Assembly: GCA_963519305.1 (NCBI GenBank) | Contig: CAUQMS010000012.1 | Span: 76,727-140,726, forward strand | Reading direction: 5' to 3' | DNA length: 64,000 nt | Source: Ewingella sp963519305 | Lineage (GTDB): Bacteria; Pseudomonadota; Gammaproteobacteria; Enterobacterales; Enterobacteriaceae | Shown here: piece after piece, positions 25,096 through 33,878 of the stretch | Layout of the letters: each line of letters starts with the position of its first letter | Numbering within the stretch: the stretch's first letter is position 1 | Notes under the pieces: model-generated | Databases searched by the model: none | Told to the model about the DNA's origin: nothing | Seen by the model: only the letters and a program-made list of their open reading frames with translations | Position numbers and translations under genes: made by a program

Positions 25096-26448
25096 TTATT
25101 TCACCGCGGTCAGTTCCCGTTTTTCACTCAAAGCTTTCGCAGCAAATTGATTTTGCGGTTCGCGCAGGCCGAGGTTTTCCCGCAGCGTATTGCCTTCATA
25201 TTCTGTGCGGTACAAACCGCGCTGTTGCAGCAGCGGGATCACCTGTTCGACAAAATCGTCGAACGCCGTCGGCGTGCCACCGCGCACGATAAAACCGTCG
25301 GTTGCGCCGCTGGTAAACCAGTGCTCCAGCCCGTCGGCCACGTCGGCTGGCGTACCCAGGAAAGTCGGGCGTGGCGTGGCGGCTTCCAGCGCGACCTGGC
25401 GCAGCGTTAAGCCGCGCGCCTGTGCGTCACGTTTGATCTCATCGGTAGTGCTGCGAAAACTGTTCTGCCCGAGTTCGCCGATGTCCGGGAAGGGCGCATC
25501 GGGGTCATGCTGGCTGAAATCATAGTGTTCGAAATAGCGGCCAAGATATTCCAGCGCTTTATCCAGCGTAACCAGTTGGGCGGTTTGCTGATATTTCTGC
25601 TCGGCATCCGTGACGCTGTCACCAACAATCAGGCTGATCCCCTGAAAAATGCGGATGTCATCGGCTCCGCGGCCATTTTCCACCAGCTGACGTTTCACGT
25701 CCTGATAAAACTCGCGTGCCAGCTCCGGCGTGGCCTGGCGGGTATAGATGGCGTCAGCGGCTTGGGCGGCAAATGCTTTGCCCTGATCGGATGCCCCGGC
25801 CTGAAACACCACCGGCTGCCCCTGCGGCGAACGCCCGACGTTCAGCGGCCCCTGAACTGAAAAATATTTCCCCTGATGATTCAGGGTATGCAGTTTTTCC
25901 GGCGCAAAGAACTGGCCGTCGGCTTTGTTGCGCACAAAGGCGTCGTCTTCCCAGGAGTCCCACAGGCCTTTCACCACGCTGACATATTCGCTGGCGATGC
26001 GGTAACGCTCGTCGTGTTCCGGGTGTTTGTCCCGTGAGAAGTTTTTCGCCGAGCCTTCCAGCGGCGAGGTCACCACGTTCCAGCCTGCACGGCCACCGCT
26101 AAGATGATCCAGGCTGGCAAACTGGCGCGCCACGGTAAAGGGTTCGCTGTAGGAAGTGGAAAGCGTTGCCACCAGGCCAATTTTTTTCGTCACCAGCGCC
26201 AGCGCAGAGAGCAGGGTGATGGGTTCGAAGCGGTTGAGAAAGTGCGGGATCGATTTCTCATTGATATACAAACCATCGGCCACGAACAGGAAATCAAATT
26301 TTCCCTGCTCGGCTTTTTGCGCCAGCTGCTGGCAGAACTGGATATTAATACTGGCGTCAGCCACTGCGTCCGGGTGGCGCCACGCCGACATATTCCCCGA
26401 TGCGCCCTGAATGATGGCCCCTAAACGCAGTTGTCTTTTGTTACTCAT
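25096..26448 (-). CDS. FMN-dependent monooxygenase, NtaA/SnaA/DszA family
   Basis: 450 residues, a bacterial-luciferase-like TIM barrel of the NtaA/SnaA/DszA group (LRLGAIIQGASGNMSAWRHPDAVADASINIQFCQQLAQKAEQGKFDFLFVADGL, VTSPLEGSAKNFSRDKHPEHDERYRIASEYVSVVKGLWDSWEDDA, VVFQAGASDQGKAFAAQAADAIYT). These enzymes use reduced FMN from a partner reductase to oxygenate aminopolycarboxylates, dibenzothiophene sulfone, N-acetylated S-substituted cysteines or similar. No flavin reductase is encoded here. It is the last gene of the seven-gene minus-strand cluster, 37 bp after the ABC ATPase gene. Confidence 0.9.
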   Translation of the reverse strand: MSNKRQLRLGAIIQGASGNMSAWRHPDAVADASINIQFCQQLAQKAEQGKFDFLFVADGLYINEKSIPHFLNRFEPITLLSALALVTKKIGLVATLSTSYSEPFTVARQFASLDHLSGGRAGWNVVTSPLEGSAKNFSRDKHPEHDERYRIASEYVSVVKGLWDSWEDDAFVRNKADGQFFAPEKLHTLNHQGKYFSVQGPLNVGRSPQGQPVVFQAGASDQGKAFAAQAADAIYTRQATPELAREFYQDVKRQLVENGRGADDIRIFQGISLIVGDSVTDAEQKYQQTAQLVTLDKALEYLGRYFEHYDFSQHDPDAPFPDIGELGQNSFRSTTDEIKRDAQARGLTLRQVALEAATPRPTFLGTPADVADGLEHWFTSGATDGFIVRGGTPTAFDDFVEQVIPLLQQRGLYRTEYEGNTLRENLGLREPQNQFAAKALSEKRELTAVK

Positions 26449-26485
26449 GATTGGCTCGCTTCTTATTATCTTGAGGATGTCTGAT

Positions 26486-28102
26486 TCAGGCCGCCTGACC
26501 GGGGAGAACCGGCAGGGCGTCCAGCAATTGTTGGGTCCAGCGGTGCTGCGGATGGGTAAACACCCGCCCGACGTCGCCGCTTTCGACTACAGCACCGTCT
26601 TTCATCACCAGCACCCGATCGGCCAGATGGTGAATAACGCCGAGGTCGTGGGAAATAAACAACAGCGCGGTGCGGTGCTCCGCCTGCATATCGGCCAGCA
26701 GGTCCAGTACCTGCGCCTGCACCGAGACATCCAGCGCGCTGACCGGTTCATCCGCCACCAAGAGGGCCGGGTTAGGCGCAAAGGCGCGGGCAATCGCCAC
26801 CCGCTGTCGCTGTCCGCCGGAGAGCTCACGCGGGTAGCGTTGCAGGAAACTGGCACCGAGGCGCACTTCGTCCAGCAGTTGCAGCACGCGGCTGCGCCGT
26901 TCTGTACCGAATATCCCGGCAGCATCCAGACTCTCGCCGATGATTTTTTCCACCGTGTAGCGCGGGTCGAAAGAGCTGAGCGGATCCTGCGCGATAAGCT
27001 GAATCCGGCTGCGGCGCAGGCGGCGCTGGTTTTCCGCCACTCGGCTCCATGGCTGGCCTTCAATCTGAATCAGGCCGCTGTCGGGCTCGGTCAGCCCGAG
27101 CACCATGCGCGCCACAGTGGTTTTGCCCGAGCCTGACTCGCCGACAATCCCCAGCGTTTCACCCGCCGCCAGCCGGAAACTGACGTCACGCACCACCTGA
27201 TGCTCGCCGTAATGTTTGTTCAGCCCGAGTGCTTGTAACAGTGGTTCACTGGTATCGATCTGTTTGGCGGGCAGCGGTTGTGGCGCAGGGGATGAGAGGC
27301 GAAAGCCTTTGGTTTGCGGTGTCGGCACCGCCTGCAACAGCTGACGGGTCCAGGGATGTTCCGGAGCCTGCAACAGCCGCCGCGCCGGGCCCTGTTCCAC
27401 CACGATGCCGTCTTTCATTACCATGACAAAATCGGCCAGTTGCCCAACCACCGACAGGTCATGGCTGATCAGTAACAGCGCCTGACCATCGTCGCGGCGA
27501 CGTTGCAGCAGATCGAGAATTTGTTTTTGCACCGTCATGTCTAATGCGGTCGTGGGTTCATCGGCGATCAGCAGTTCGGGTTTACCGGCCAGCGCGGTCG
27601 CAATCAACGCGCGCTGACGCAGCCCGCCGGAAAGCTGATGCGGGTAGAGTTCCAGCCGACGATGGGCTTCCGGCATACCGACCGAGGCCAGCAGCTGTAA
27701 ACTGCGCTGGCGCAAATCCGTGTTGCCATCACGCGGGTTGGCCCGCAGGGCATCACCGAGCTGCTGACCAATGCGCCGCAATGGATCGAGCGACACCAGA
27801 GCATCCTGCAAAACGTAACCCATCTTCTTTCCACGAATGGCGCGCCAGTCGCGCTGAGTGGCCTGCAACATGTCGCGGCCATCAATCATAAAGCGGTCGG
27901 CAGTCAGCACGGCGTTTTCATCCTGTAAGCCAATCAGCGAGCGTGCGGTGACGGTTTTGCCCGAACCGGACTCCCCGACCAGCGCCAGTGACTGACCGCG
28001 TTGCAGTTGTAAATTCAGGCCACTGACCACGGTTTTCAGCCCCTGCGGCGAAGGGAAGCGCACGGTGAGGTTACGGATATCAATAAACAGTTCGCGGTTC
28101 AT
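26486..28102 (-). CDS. ABC importer ATPase, fused tandem (DppD-DppF type)
   Basis: 538 residues from the ATG opening MNRELFIDIRNLTV, which overlaps the permease stop by 4 bp (ATGA). Two complete nucleotide-binding domains occur in one chain: Walker A GESGSGKT twice (about residues 38 and 310), signatures LSGGLRQR and LSGGQRQR, and Walker B LLIADEPT and LLVADEPV. It energises uptake of a peptide-sized or modified amino-acid solute through the two permeases encoded next to it. The fusion replaces the separate D and F subunits of dipeptide systems. Confidence 0.93.
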   Translation of the reverse strand: MNRELFIDIRNLTVRFPSPQGLKTVVSGLNLQLQRGQSLALVGESGSGKTVTARSLIGLQDENAVLTADRFMIDGRDMLQATQRDWRAIRGKKMGYVLQDALVSLDPLRRIGQQLGDALRANPRDGNTDLRQRSLQLLASVGMPEAHRRLELYPHQLSGGLRQRALIATALAGKPELLIADEPTTALDMTVQKQILDLLQRRRDDGQALLLISHDLSVVGQLADFVMVMKDGIVVEQGPARRLLQAPEHPWTRQLLQAVPTPQTKGFRLSSPAPQPLPAKQIDTSEPLLQALGLNKHYGEHQVVRDVSFRLAAGETLGIVGESGSGKTTVARMVLGLTEPDSGLIQIEGQPWSRVAENQRRLRRSRIQLIAQDPLSSFDPRYTVEKIIGESLDAAGIFGTERRSRVLQLLDEVRLGASFLQRYPRELSGGQRQRVAIARAFAPNPALLVADEPVSALDVSVQAQVLDLLADMQAEHRTALLFISHDLGVIHHLADRVLVMKDGAVVESGDVGRVFTHPQHRWTQQLLDALPVLPGQAA

Positions 28103-28938
28103 GCTTTTTTCCCTTCGAAACGTGCCTGCCAGTGGCGGCCAATGGTGTTGACTGCCACTACGGTGAGGGTAATTGCCACGCCAGGCCAGACGCCTATCCA
28201 CCAGGCATTACGCAGATAGTTACGGCCTTCGGCCAGCATCAGCCCCCATTCGGCGGTAGGTGGTTGCGGCCCCATGCCGAGAAAACTCAGCCCGGCGGTG
28301 CCGATAATGGCGGTGCCAAGACCCAGCGTCGCCAGCACGGGTACGTGGGCAATCGCGTGCGGCAGGACGTGCCGCCAGACCAGTACCCGGCGGGTCAGCC
28401 CGAAGGTGCGTGCCTGTTCGACATAGCCCGATGACATCACCAAAAAGGTTTGAGCACGAACCACGCGGGCAAAGCGCGGAATAGAGGCCACGCCCAGCGC
28501 GAAGATTAAATTGACGGTGCCGGGGCCGGTGAATGCAATCAGCATCAGCGCCAGCAGCAAGTCGGGAAACGCCGAGACCACGTCCACGGCGCGGCTGATG
28601 AACTCATCTAACGCACCGCGCGCCAGACCGGCCAGCAACCCGAGCAGGCTGCCGACGGTGACCGCCAGCGCCATCGCCGCGATACTGATCAGCAACGAAT
28701 AGCGGCTGCCGTAAATCAGTCTTGTCAGTACGTCCCGCCCTAGCTGGTCCGTTCCCAGCCAGTGTGCGGCAGAGGGCGGTAACTGAGCGTTCACCGGATC
28801 CGCCATCAGCGGGTCGTAAGGACTTAGCAGCGCGGGAAACAGTATGGCCAGCAGCACCAGCAGCAGAAAAACACCGGAGATCAGCAAACCGGCGGGCGGC
28901 AGCGTGCGGCGGCGAAGCAGGGGAAGGGTCAGGCTCAT
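28099..28938 (-). CDS. ABC permease, DppC/OppC type
   Basis: 279 residues, about six membrane helices. The N-terminal OppC-type region (ALLSPYDPLMADPVNAQLPPSAAHWLGTDQLGRDVLTRLIYGSR) and the EAA-type loop (GYVEQARTFGLTRRVLVWRHVLPHAIAHVPVLATLGLG) are clear. It overlaps its neighbours by 4 bp on both sides, so the three transporter genes are translationally coupled. Confidence 0.92.
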   Translation of the reverse strand: MSLTLPLLRRRTLPPAGLLISGVFLLLVLLAILFPALLSPYDPLMADPVNAQLPPSAAHWLGTDQLGRDVLTRLIYGSRYSLLISIAAMALAVTVGSLLGLLAGLARGALDEFISRAVDVVSAFPDLLLALMLIAFTGPGTVNLIFALGVASIPRFARVVRAQTFLVMSSGYVEQARTFGLTRRVLVWRHVLPHAIAHVPVLATLGLGTAIIGTAGLSFLGMGPQPPTAEWGLMLAEGRNYLRNAWWIGVWPGVAITLTVVAVNTIGRHWQARFEGKKA

Positions 28939-29942
28939 GATGTGCCTCCGTGGGAAGCGGGCTGGTCGCGCAGGCGAGGGTCAATCAGCAGATAGAGAAT
29001 ATCCACCAGCGTGCTCATCACCACGTAAACCAGCGCAGAGAAAATCGCCACCGCCAGTACTACCGGCAGATCTTTACCGAGTACCGCATCGACGGTGATT
29101 TTGCCTAAGCCGGGGCGACCAAAGACCTGTTCGGTGATCACCGCACCGCTCAGCAGTCCGCCAATCAGCCAGCCGGTAAGCGTCACGGCGGGCAGCGCAG
29201 CATGGCGCAGCGCGTGGCGTAAACGGATGGTCAGGTTGCCAATCCCCCAGGCGCGCAGCGTCAGGGCGAAAGGCTCATTGAGGGCATCTTCCAGCCCGCG
29301 CCGCAGCACCTGCGCCACCACCGCGCCCTGAGCCAGACCGAGGGAAAGCGCAGGCAATACCAGGGCGGAAAAGTTGCGGTCACCGGCCACGGGAAACCAG
29401 CGCAGGGTGAAGCTGAATACAAACAGCAGCACGATGCCGAGCCAGAACGACGGCGTTGACGCCAGCAGCAGCTCGAAGAAACCGGCGATGCGCCTGCCGG
29501 TGCGGCGGTTGGCGGTCAGGACCGCCATCGCCACGGCAAAAATCAGGCTGACGACCAGCGCTGCGCCGGTCAGTTTCAGCGTCGGCCACAGCTGCGACAG
29601 CACCAGCGAACTGACATCCGTATTGAGCATATAGGAGCGGCCAAAATCCCCGTGCAGCACCCGCCATAAGTAGTGCAGATATTGTAGCCACAGTGGCTGA
29701 TCCAGCCCCCATTCTGCACGGATCGCCGCCTCGATGGCCGGCGTGCGTACCTGCTCCCCGACCAGCAAACTGACGATATCGCCGGGGGCCAGATAGACGC
29801 TGATAAACGACAGACTGACCGCCGCCCACAGCACCAGCGCCCCGCTGCCGACGCGGCGCAGCACGCGCCACAACAGCGGCGCACGCCAGTTCAGGTGACT
29901 GCGCCAGCGCCGGGGCGTGGCGAGTGAACTTTCTACGGTCAT
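28935..29942 (-). CDS. ABC permease, DppB/OppB type
   Basis: 335 residues with an N-terminal helix and five more membrane segments. OppB hallmarks are visible: RVGSGALVLWAAVSLSFISVYLAPGDIVSLLVGE, LWLQYLHYLWRVLHGDFGRSY and the loop ALNEPFALTLRAWGIGNLTIRLRHALRHAALPAVTLTGWLIGGLLSGAVITEQVFGRPGLG. It forms the inner-membrane channel with the DppC-type subunit. Confidence 0.92.
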   Translation of the reverse strand: MTVESSLATPRRWRSHLNWRAPLLWRVLRRVGSGALVLWAAVSLSFISVYLAPGDIVSLLVGEQVRTPAIEAAIRAEWGLDQPLWLQYLHYLWRVLHGDFGRSYMLNTDVSSLVLSQLWPTLKLTGAALVVSLIFAVAMAVLTANRRTGRRIAGFFELLLASTPSFWLGIVLLFVFSFTLRWFPVAGDRNFSALVLPALSLGLAQGAVVAQVLRRGLEDALNEPFALTLRAWGIGNLTIRLRHALRHAALPAVTLTGWLIGGLLSGAVITEQVFGRPGLGKITVDAVLGKDLPVVLAVAIFSALVYVVMSTLVDILYLLIDPRLRDQPASHGGTS

Positions 29943-29970
29943 CGGAGGGCTCCTTTTTCAGTCGGATAAA

Positions 29971-31596
29971 TTAGTGATCACTGAGCCAGACGTCATACGC
30001 ATTTTCCGGCATCTGCTTGAAGGGCCGGAATCCTAGACCGTGCACGTAAGCGGCAGCGGCAATCTGGTCTTCAGGCTCATACAGCGGGATAGCCAGCGCC
30101 TGTTGCAGGATGGCGAAATTCTGCAACTGGGCGTAGAAACCTTTGCGCTTTTCGGTGTCCAGCGTCTGCGATGCGCCCTGTAACCACGGGGTGATTTCCG
30201 GCGCGGCCGTGCGGCTGTAGTTAATCGCACCGCCGCCTTTGACCGGCAGGTAGTGGTTTTCGATGTCGATGCCGTCGGTGTCGGTATTTGAGTTAGCAAT
30301 CGAGCCGAACAGGCCGGTATTGCGTACGTCGGTGTAGGTGCCGGAATCGACATAGCGGATTTTCAGCTCCACACCGAGACGCTGACGGGCCTGCGCCTGT
30401 AATGCCTGCAGCAGGACGTCGCGTTGATCGCGCACCGTGGCCTGTGCCTGAATGATCTCAATGCTCAGACGCTTACCGTCTTTGCTGCGAAAGCCGTCTG
30501 TATCACGCGTTTTCCAGCCCGCTTCGTCGAGCAGCTGGTTGGCCAGCGTCGGGTTATTGCCGTATTTGCCGTCGAGGCTGTTGTCATACAGCGGGTCAAC
30601 CGGCGACGTAATGCCCCAGACGCGCGTGCGTTCGCCACGGTAGATGGACTGCAAAATTGGCCCGACGTCCAGCCCCTGTAACAGCGATTGTCGTACCCTG
30701 AGCTCCTGGGTCGGCCCGTAGGTGACGTTCAAAAACAGCGAATAGGGCGTGCCGGTATTGAGGGCGTGCTGGTAAGTGAAGTCTTTATTGTCTTTGAACT
30801 CACCGGCGTCATTGCCGGAAATCCCTTCAATCACATCAACCTGACCGGAGAGCAGCGCGCCGGTGCGCACAGACGATTCCGGCAGGAAGCGGTAGGTCAC
30901 GCTATCGAGATACGCCGGTCCCTGATGCGCCGCATTGGCCGAGGCCCAGTGGTAATTCGGGTTTTTGACAAATTCCGCCTGCTGGCCTTTCTCATACTTT
31001 TTAAGAATGAAAGGTCCGGTGCCTGCCAGTTCCGGTCCACCGGCTTTTAACTGCGGTGAACTCCATGCCGCGGGCGACAACAGTTTCAGGCCTGCGGCGA
31101 AGGAGAGGAACGGTGCATAAACCTGTTTAAGCGTGACGGTGACAGTGTGGTCGTCCGGCGTGCCGACATGGTCGATACGGCTGGCGATGGCACACAGGCT
31201 GGAACCTGCGCAGTAGGCCGGATCCCGGGCATGGCGGAAGTTTTCGGCCACGGCATTGGCGTCGAGCTTTTTGCCGTCAGAGAAAGTGACGTCCTGACGC
31301 AGGGTAAACGTGTAGGTTTTTCCGTCGTCGGACAGGGTGTAACCCTGTGCCAGCCACGGAATATAAGAGCCGTCCGGTTTGCGCGCCAGCAGGGATTCAT
31401 AGGCCACGCGCAGGATCAGTTCCGCTTTCGACTGGCCGTTAAGCTGCGGGTTAAAGGTGTTGGGTTCGGTTTCGACGCCCCAGGTCAGCGCGCCGCCGCT
31501 GCGGGGTTGGCCGGTGGAGGCGAAAGCGTGGTGGCTGACGGCCAGCGCCAACAGAGAGAGACTGGCGAGACCAGTGCTAAAGGTTATGCGGTTCAT
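29971..31596 (-). CDS. ABC solute-binding protein, family 5 (peptide/nickel type)
   Basis: 541 residues with a Sec signal peptide (ending HHAFAS). SBP family 5 features: GGALTWGVETEPNTFNPQLNGQSKAELILRVAYESLLARKPDGSYIPWLAQGYTLSDDGKTYTFTLRQDVTFSDGKKLDANAVAENFRHARDP. It is the periplasmic receptor of the importer. The family binds peptides, opines, glutathione, heme, nickel and related ligands. The monooxygenases and acetyltransferase in the operon point to a substituted amino acid or organosulfur ligand (inference). It is 28 bp upstream of the DppB-type gene. Confidence 0.92.
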   Translation of the reverse strand: MNRITFSTGLASLSLLALAVSHHAFASTGQPRSGGALTWGVETEPNTFNPQLNGQSKAELILRVAYESLLARKPDGSYIPWLAQGYTLSDDGKTYTFTLRQDVTFSDGKKLDANAVAENFRHARDPAYCAGSSLCAIASRIDHVGTPDDHTVTVTLKQVYAPFLSFAAGLKLLSPAAWSSPQLKAGGPELAGTGPFILKKYEKGQQAEFVKNPNYHWASANAAHQGPAYLDSVTYRFLPESSVRTGALLSGQVDVIEGISGNDAGEFKDNKDFTYQHALNTGTPYSLFLNVTYGPTQELRVRQSLLQGLDVGPILQSIYRGERTRVWGITSPVDPLYDNSLDGKYGNNPTLANQLLDEAGWKTRDTDGFRSKDGKRLSIEIIQAQATVRDQRDVLLQALQAQARQRLGVELKIRYVDSGTYTDVRNTGLFGSIANSNTDTDGIDIENHYLPVKGGGAINYSRTAAPEITPWLQGASQTLDTEKRKGFYAQLQNFAILQQALAIPLYEPEDQIAAAAYVHGLGFRPFKQMPENAYDVWLSDH

Positions 31597-31630
31597 TATT
31601 TCCCCGGAGATCCATCAGATTCAAACGTCA

Positions 31631-32191
31631 TCAGACGTAAAGTTTGGCTTCAGGCACGGTACGCACGAACTCTTTCTGCGCCTGTGCTTCATACAACGGT
31701 TGGTTAAGAATTTTGCGTAAATAAACCAGTTCAACGCCGAGCGGATTGACCGCGGTGTGGAAAGGCTCGTAGCCGCGACGCTGATAGAGCGCCGTCAGCC
31801 ACGGATGCCGGATAGCGGTGGCGAGATAGACCGCCGGGACTTTCAGGGTGTCGCGCAGAAAGTTGTCTTCGACATAACTCATGATCTGCGCGCCAAACCC
31901 CTGTCCTTTGGCGCTTTCGCTGACTGCAAACCAGTGAACAAACGGCCAGGGCGCAAACTCTTTACCGGACGGTGTCCACGGAAAGCGGGTAGTCAGCGTG
32001 GCGGTCAGTCCCTGTTCGGTCTCCAGCACATAAGTGGTTTCGCGGCGGATCACTTCGCGGACTTCTTCCACCGAAGCACGCGTAATGGTGAAGTGAATAT
32101 TCAGTTTGAGCAGCGGGGCGTAGGCCTGTTGCAGCAGCGCGTGCAGTTCAGCGGCTTCGTCTTCGCGCGCCAGCCGGATCTGTTGGCTCAT
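31631..32191 (-). CDS. GNAT N-acetyltransferase of the importer/monooxygenase operon
   Basis: 186 residues, excellent Shine-Dalgarno GAGGAGA. The acetyl-CoA motif is FAVSESAKGQGFGAQIMSYVEDNF, followed by VYLATAIRHPWLTALYQRRGYEPF. The N-terminal half (LLQQAYAPLLKLNIHFTITRASVEEVREVI) recalls YxeL of the Bacillus S-(2-succino)cysteine pathway, which N-acetylates the substrate before a luciferase-like monooxygenase (YxeK) attacks it. That relation is from memory and needs a search. The C-terminus is about 15 residues longer than usual. Confidence 0.83.
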   Translation of the reverse strand: MSQQIRLAREDEAAELHALLQQAYAPLLKLNIHFTITRASVEEVREVIRRETTYVLETEQGLTATLTTRFPWTPSGKEFAPWPFVHWFAVSESAKGQGFGAQIMSYVEDNFLRDTLKVPAVYLATAIRHPWLTALYQRRGYEPFHTAVNPLGVELVYLRKILNQPLYEAQAQKEFVRTVPEAKLYV

Positions 32192-32201
32192 CGGGTTCTC
32201 C

Positions 32202-33200
32202 TCAGGCCAGTACGCGGCTTTCGGCCGCCAGCAGTTCGAGCGATTTCAGCCGCGCCTGTGCCTGGGCCAGCGGGGTATCAATCACAAACTCTTCCACGCC
32301 GTAGCGCGCCTGTAATTCCTCAAGCTTGTGGTGGACCTGCTCTGCGGTGCCGGTCAGCACGGACGACGTGCGTTCTTCAATCTGATGGGAGGTGGCGGTG
32401 GACTGGCGGATATAGGCCTCGGCCTGCGCATGGCTGCCGACGGTAACGCTCTGGCCGTCGCTGCCGGTTACGCGAAACTGCTGGCGGTCAGCCGCCAGTT
32501 TTTCGGCCTGTGCGGCGGTTTCAGCCACAATCACTGACACGGCCAGCAGCCCGCGACGCCCGGAGCTGTCATGGGTATAGGCTGACAGCGCTCGGCCAAT
32601 TTCCGCCGGATCACCATTGAGGTGTGCGGCAAACACGAAGTTCCAGTTCAGGCTGGCGGCCAGACGGGCGCTCTGTTCGCTGGCACCGAGCAAAAAGCGG
32701 CTCGCCGGTTGTTCCGGCAATGGCGTGGCAAACAGCGTATCGCCCTGAAGGTCAGAGGGTTGCGCGGAAAGCCAGCCGTCAAGTTGTTGCAGCTGCGCCG
32801 CAAAATCGCCTTTCAGCGTGGGATCAACCGCGTATTGCAAAGCACGTGTGGAGAGCGGCAGGCCGCCGGGTGCTTTGCCGACGCCTAAATCTACCCGCCC
32901 CGGTGCCAGCGATGCCAGCAGGTTGAAGTTTTCGGCCACTTTGTAGGGGCTGTAATGTTGCAGCATCACACCGCCGGAGCCAACGCGGATGCGTTTGGTG
33001 TGCGCGAGGATCCAGGCGATCACCACTTCCGGCGACGAGATCGCCAGCTTGTCGGTGTTGTGATGTTCGGCCAGCCAGAAGCGGTGATAGCCCCAGCGTT
33101 CGGCCTTCTGCGCCAGTTCCAGCGTGCGTTTCAGCGCACCGCTGGCGTTTTCATCTTCGTCGATGGGGCTTTTTTCCAGCAGACTTAATCGGTAACTCAT
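32202..33200 (-). CDS. Luciferase-like flavin-dependent monooxygenase (LLM class)
   Basis: 332 residues, first gene of the seven-gene operon. LLM features: LSLLEKSPIDEDENASGALKRTLELAQKAERWGYHRFWLAEHHNTDKLAISSPEVVIAWILAHTKRIRVGSGGVMLQHYSPYKVAENFNLLASLAPGRVDLGVGKAPGG. This is the MsnO8/YhbW-like subgroup with AEHHN and GSGGVMLQHYSP. It would use FMNH2 or FAD and O2; the substrate is unknown. It begins 10 bp before the GNAT gene and is far from the NtaA-type gene in sequence, so the operon encodes two different oxygenases. Confidence 0.9.
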   Translation of the reverse strand: MSYRLSLLEKSPIDEDENASGALKRTLELAQKAERWGYHRFWLAEHHNTDKLAISSPEVVIAWILAHTKRIRVGSGGVMLQHYSPYKVAENFNLLASLAPGRVDLGVGKAPGGLPLSTRALQYAVDPTLKGDFAAQLQQLDGWLSAQPSDLQGDTLFATPLPEQPASRFLLGASEQSARLAASLNWNFVFAAHLNGDPAEIGRALSAYTHDSSGRRGLLAVSVIVAETAAQAEKLAADRQQFRVTGSDGQSVTVGSHAQAEAYIRQSTATSHQIEERTSSVLTGTAEQVHHKLEELQARYGVEEFVIDTPLAQAQARLKSLELLAAESRVLA

Positions 33201-33265
33201 AATATTCCTGTCCTTTTGTTCCCGGCAGTTCGTTATGGGTTCGATTATTAAAGGCAGGTTACAAA

Positions 33266-33278
33266 GTTGTAAAACAAC
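33266..33278. promoter_or_regulatory. Possible operator dyad before the importer operon
   Basis: GTTGTAAAACAAC is a perfect 13-bp dyad (5-bp arms, AAA centre) in the gap between the divergent genes at 33200 and 33405. It could bind a regulator of the operon. No binding protein is identified. Confidence 0.35.
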
Positions 33279-33404
33279 AATAGTTGCTATTCAGTTGCGC
33301 GAAATGAGATAGGGAAAGCGGGCGGGTGGTGGCGGCGGTTTCTGCCGGAACGGATTTAAGGTAAGGTTTGCCCCATAACAATGACGTTCACCTTCAGGCC
33401 AAAT

Positions 33405-33818
33405 ATGACAACGGATAATCCCGGCGAACTTTTCCGCCAAAAACTGGTGGCGCTCGCGCTGACGCTGAATATTGACCCGCACGTGGCGGACAATCAGGTG
33501 TTGGATCGCGTGGCACTCAGCTTTCGCAAACTGCTCAACTTTATGGCGCAGGACAGTGAGCTGACTCAGCGGGCGTTTGACGGGCAGGCGAAAAACGCGC
33601 TGGTGAGTGTTATCGCCGGGAACCTTGCGGCGTGTCAGGAAGGGGAATTGTTCAGAAAGGATATTTCAGCCCAATGGCTAGCCCGCTGCTTTGTCGGCAT
33701 GCTGGATCAGATGCGCGAAGAACCGGCCGATCCGGCCCTGCGCCATCAGCAAAGCATCGCCTGCGCGAAAATTCTCTGTGAAGGGATGTGGCCGGGTGCG
33801 GCGGATGCGCGAGGTTAA
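33405..33818 (+). CDS. Small protein resembling a TetR C-terminal domain without HTH
   Basis: About 137 residues from ATG MTTDNPGELFRQ (an in-frame ATG lies 24 bp upstream). Residues about 45-130 (LDRVALSFRKLLNFMAQDSELTQRAFDGQAKNALVSVIAGNLAACQEGELFRKDISAQWLARCFVGMLDQM) read like the helical effector domain of a TetR regulator. No N-terminal HTH is encoded upstream in any frame that I can find, so it is either a truncated regulator or an independent helical protein. It is divergent from the importer operon and followed by a strong bidirectional terminator. Confidence 0.55.
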   Translation: MTTDNPGELFRQKLVALALTLNIDPHVADNQVLDRVALSFRKLLNFMAQDSELTQRAFDGQAKNALVSVIAGNLAACQEGELFRKDISAQWLARCFVGMLDQMREEPADPALRHQQSIACAKILCEGMWPGAADARG

Positions 33819-33827
33819 AACCCGAAT

Positions 33828-33864
33828 AAAAAGCCACGATGCGTTTCCGGCACCGTGGCTTTTT
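33828..33864. terminator. Bidirectional terminator
   Basis: AAAAAGCCACG (33828-33838) pairs with CGTGGCTTTTT (33854-33864), giving T tracts on both strands between two convergent genes. Confidence 0.85.
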
Positions 33865-33878
33865 AAGGCGTGAAAGAC

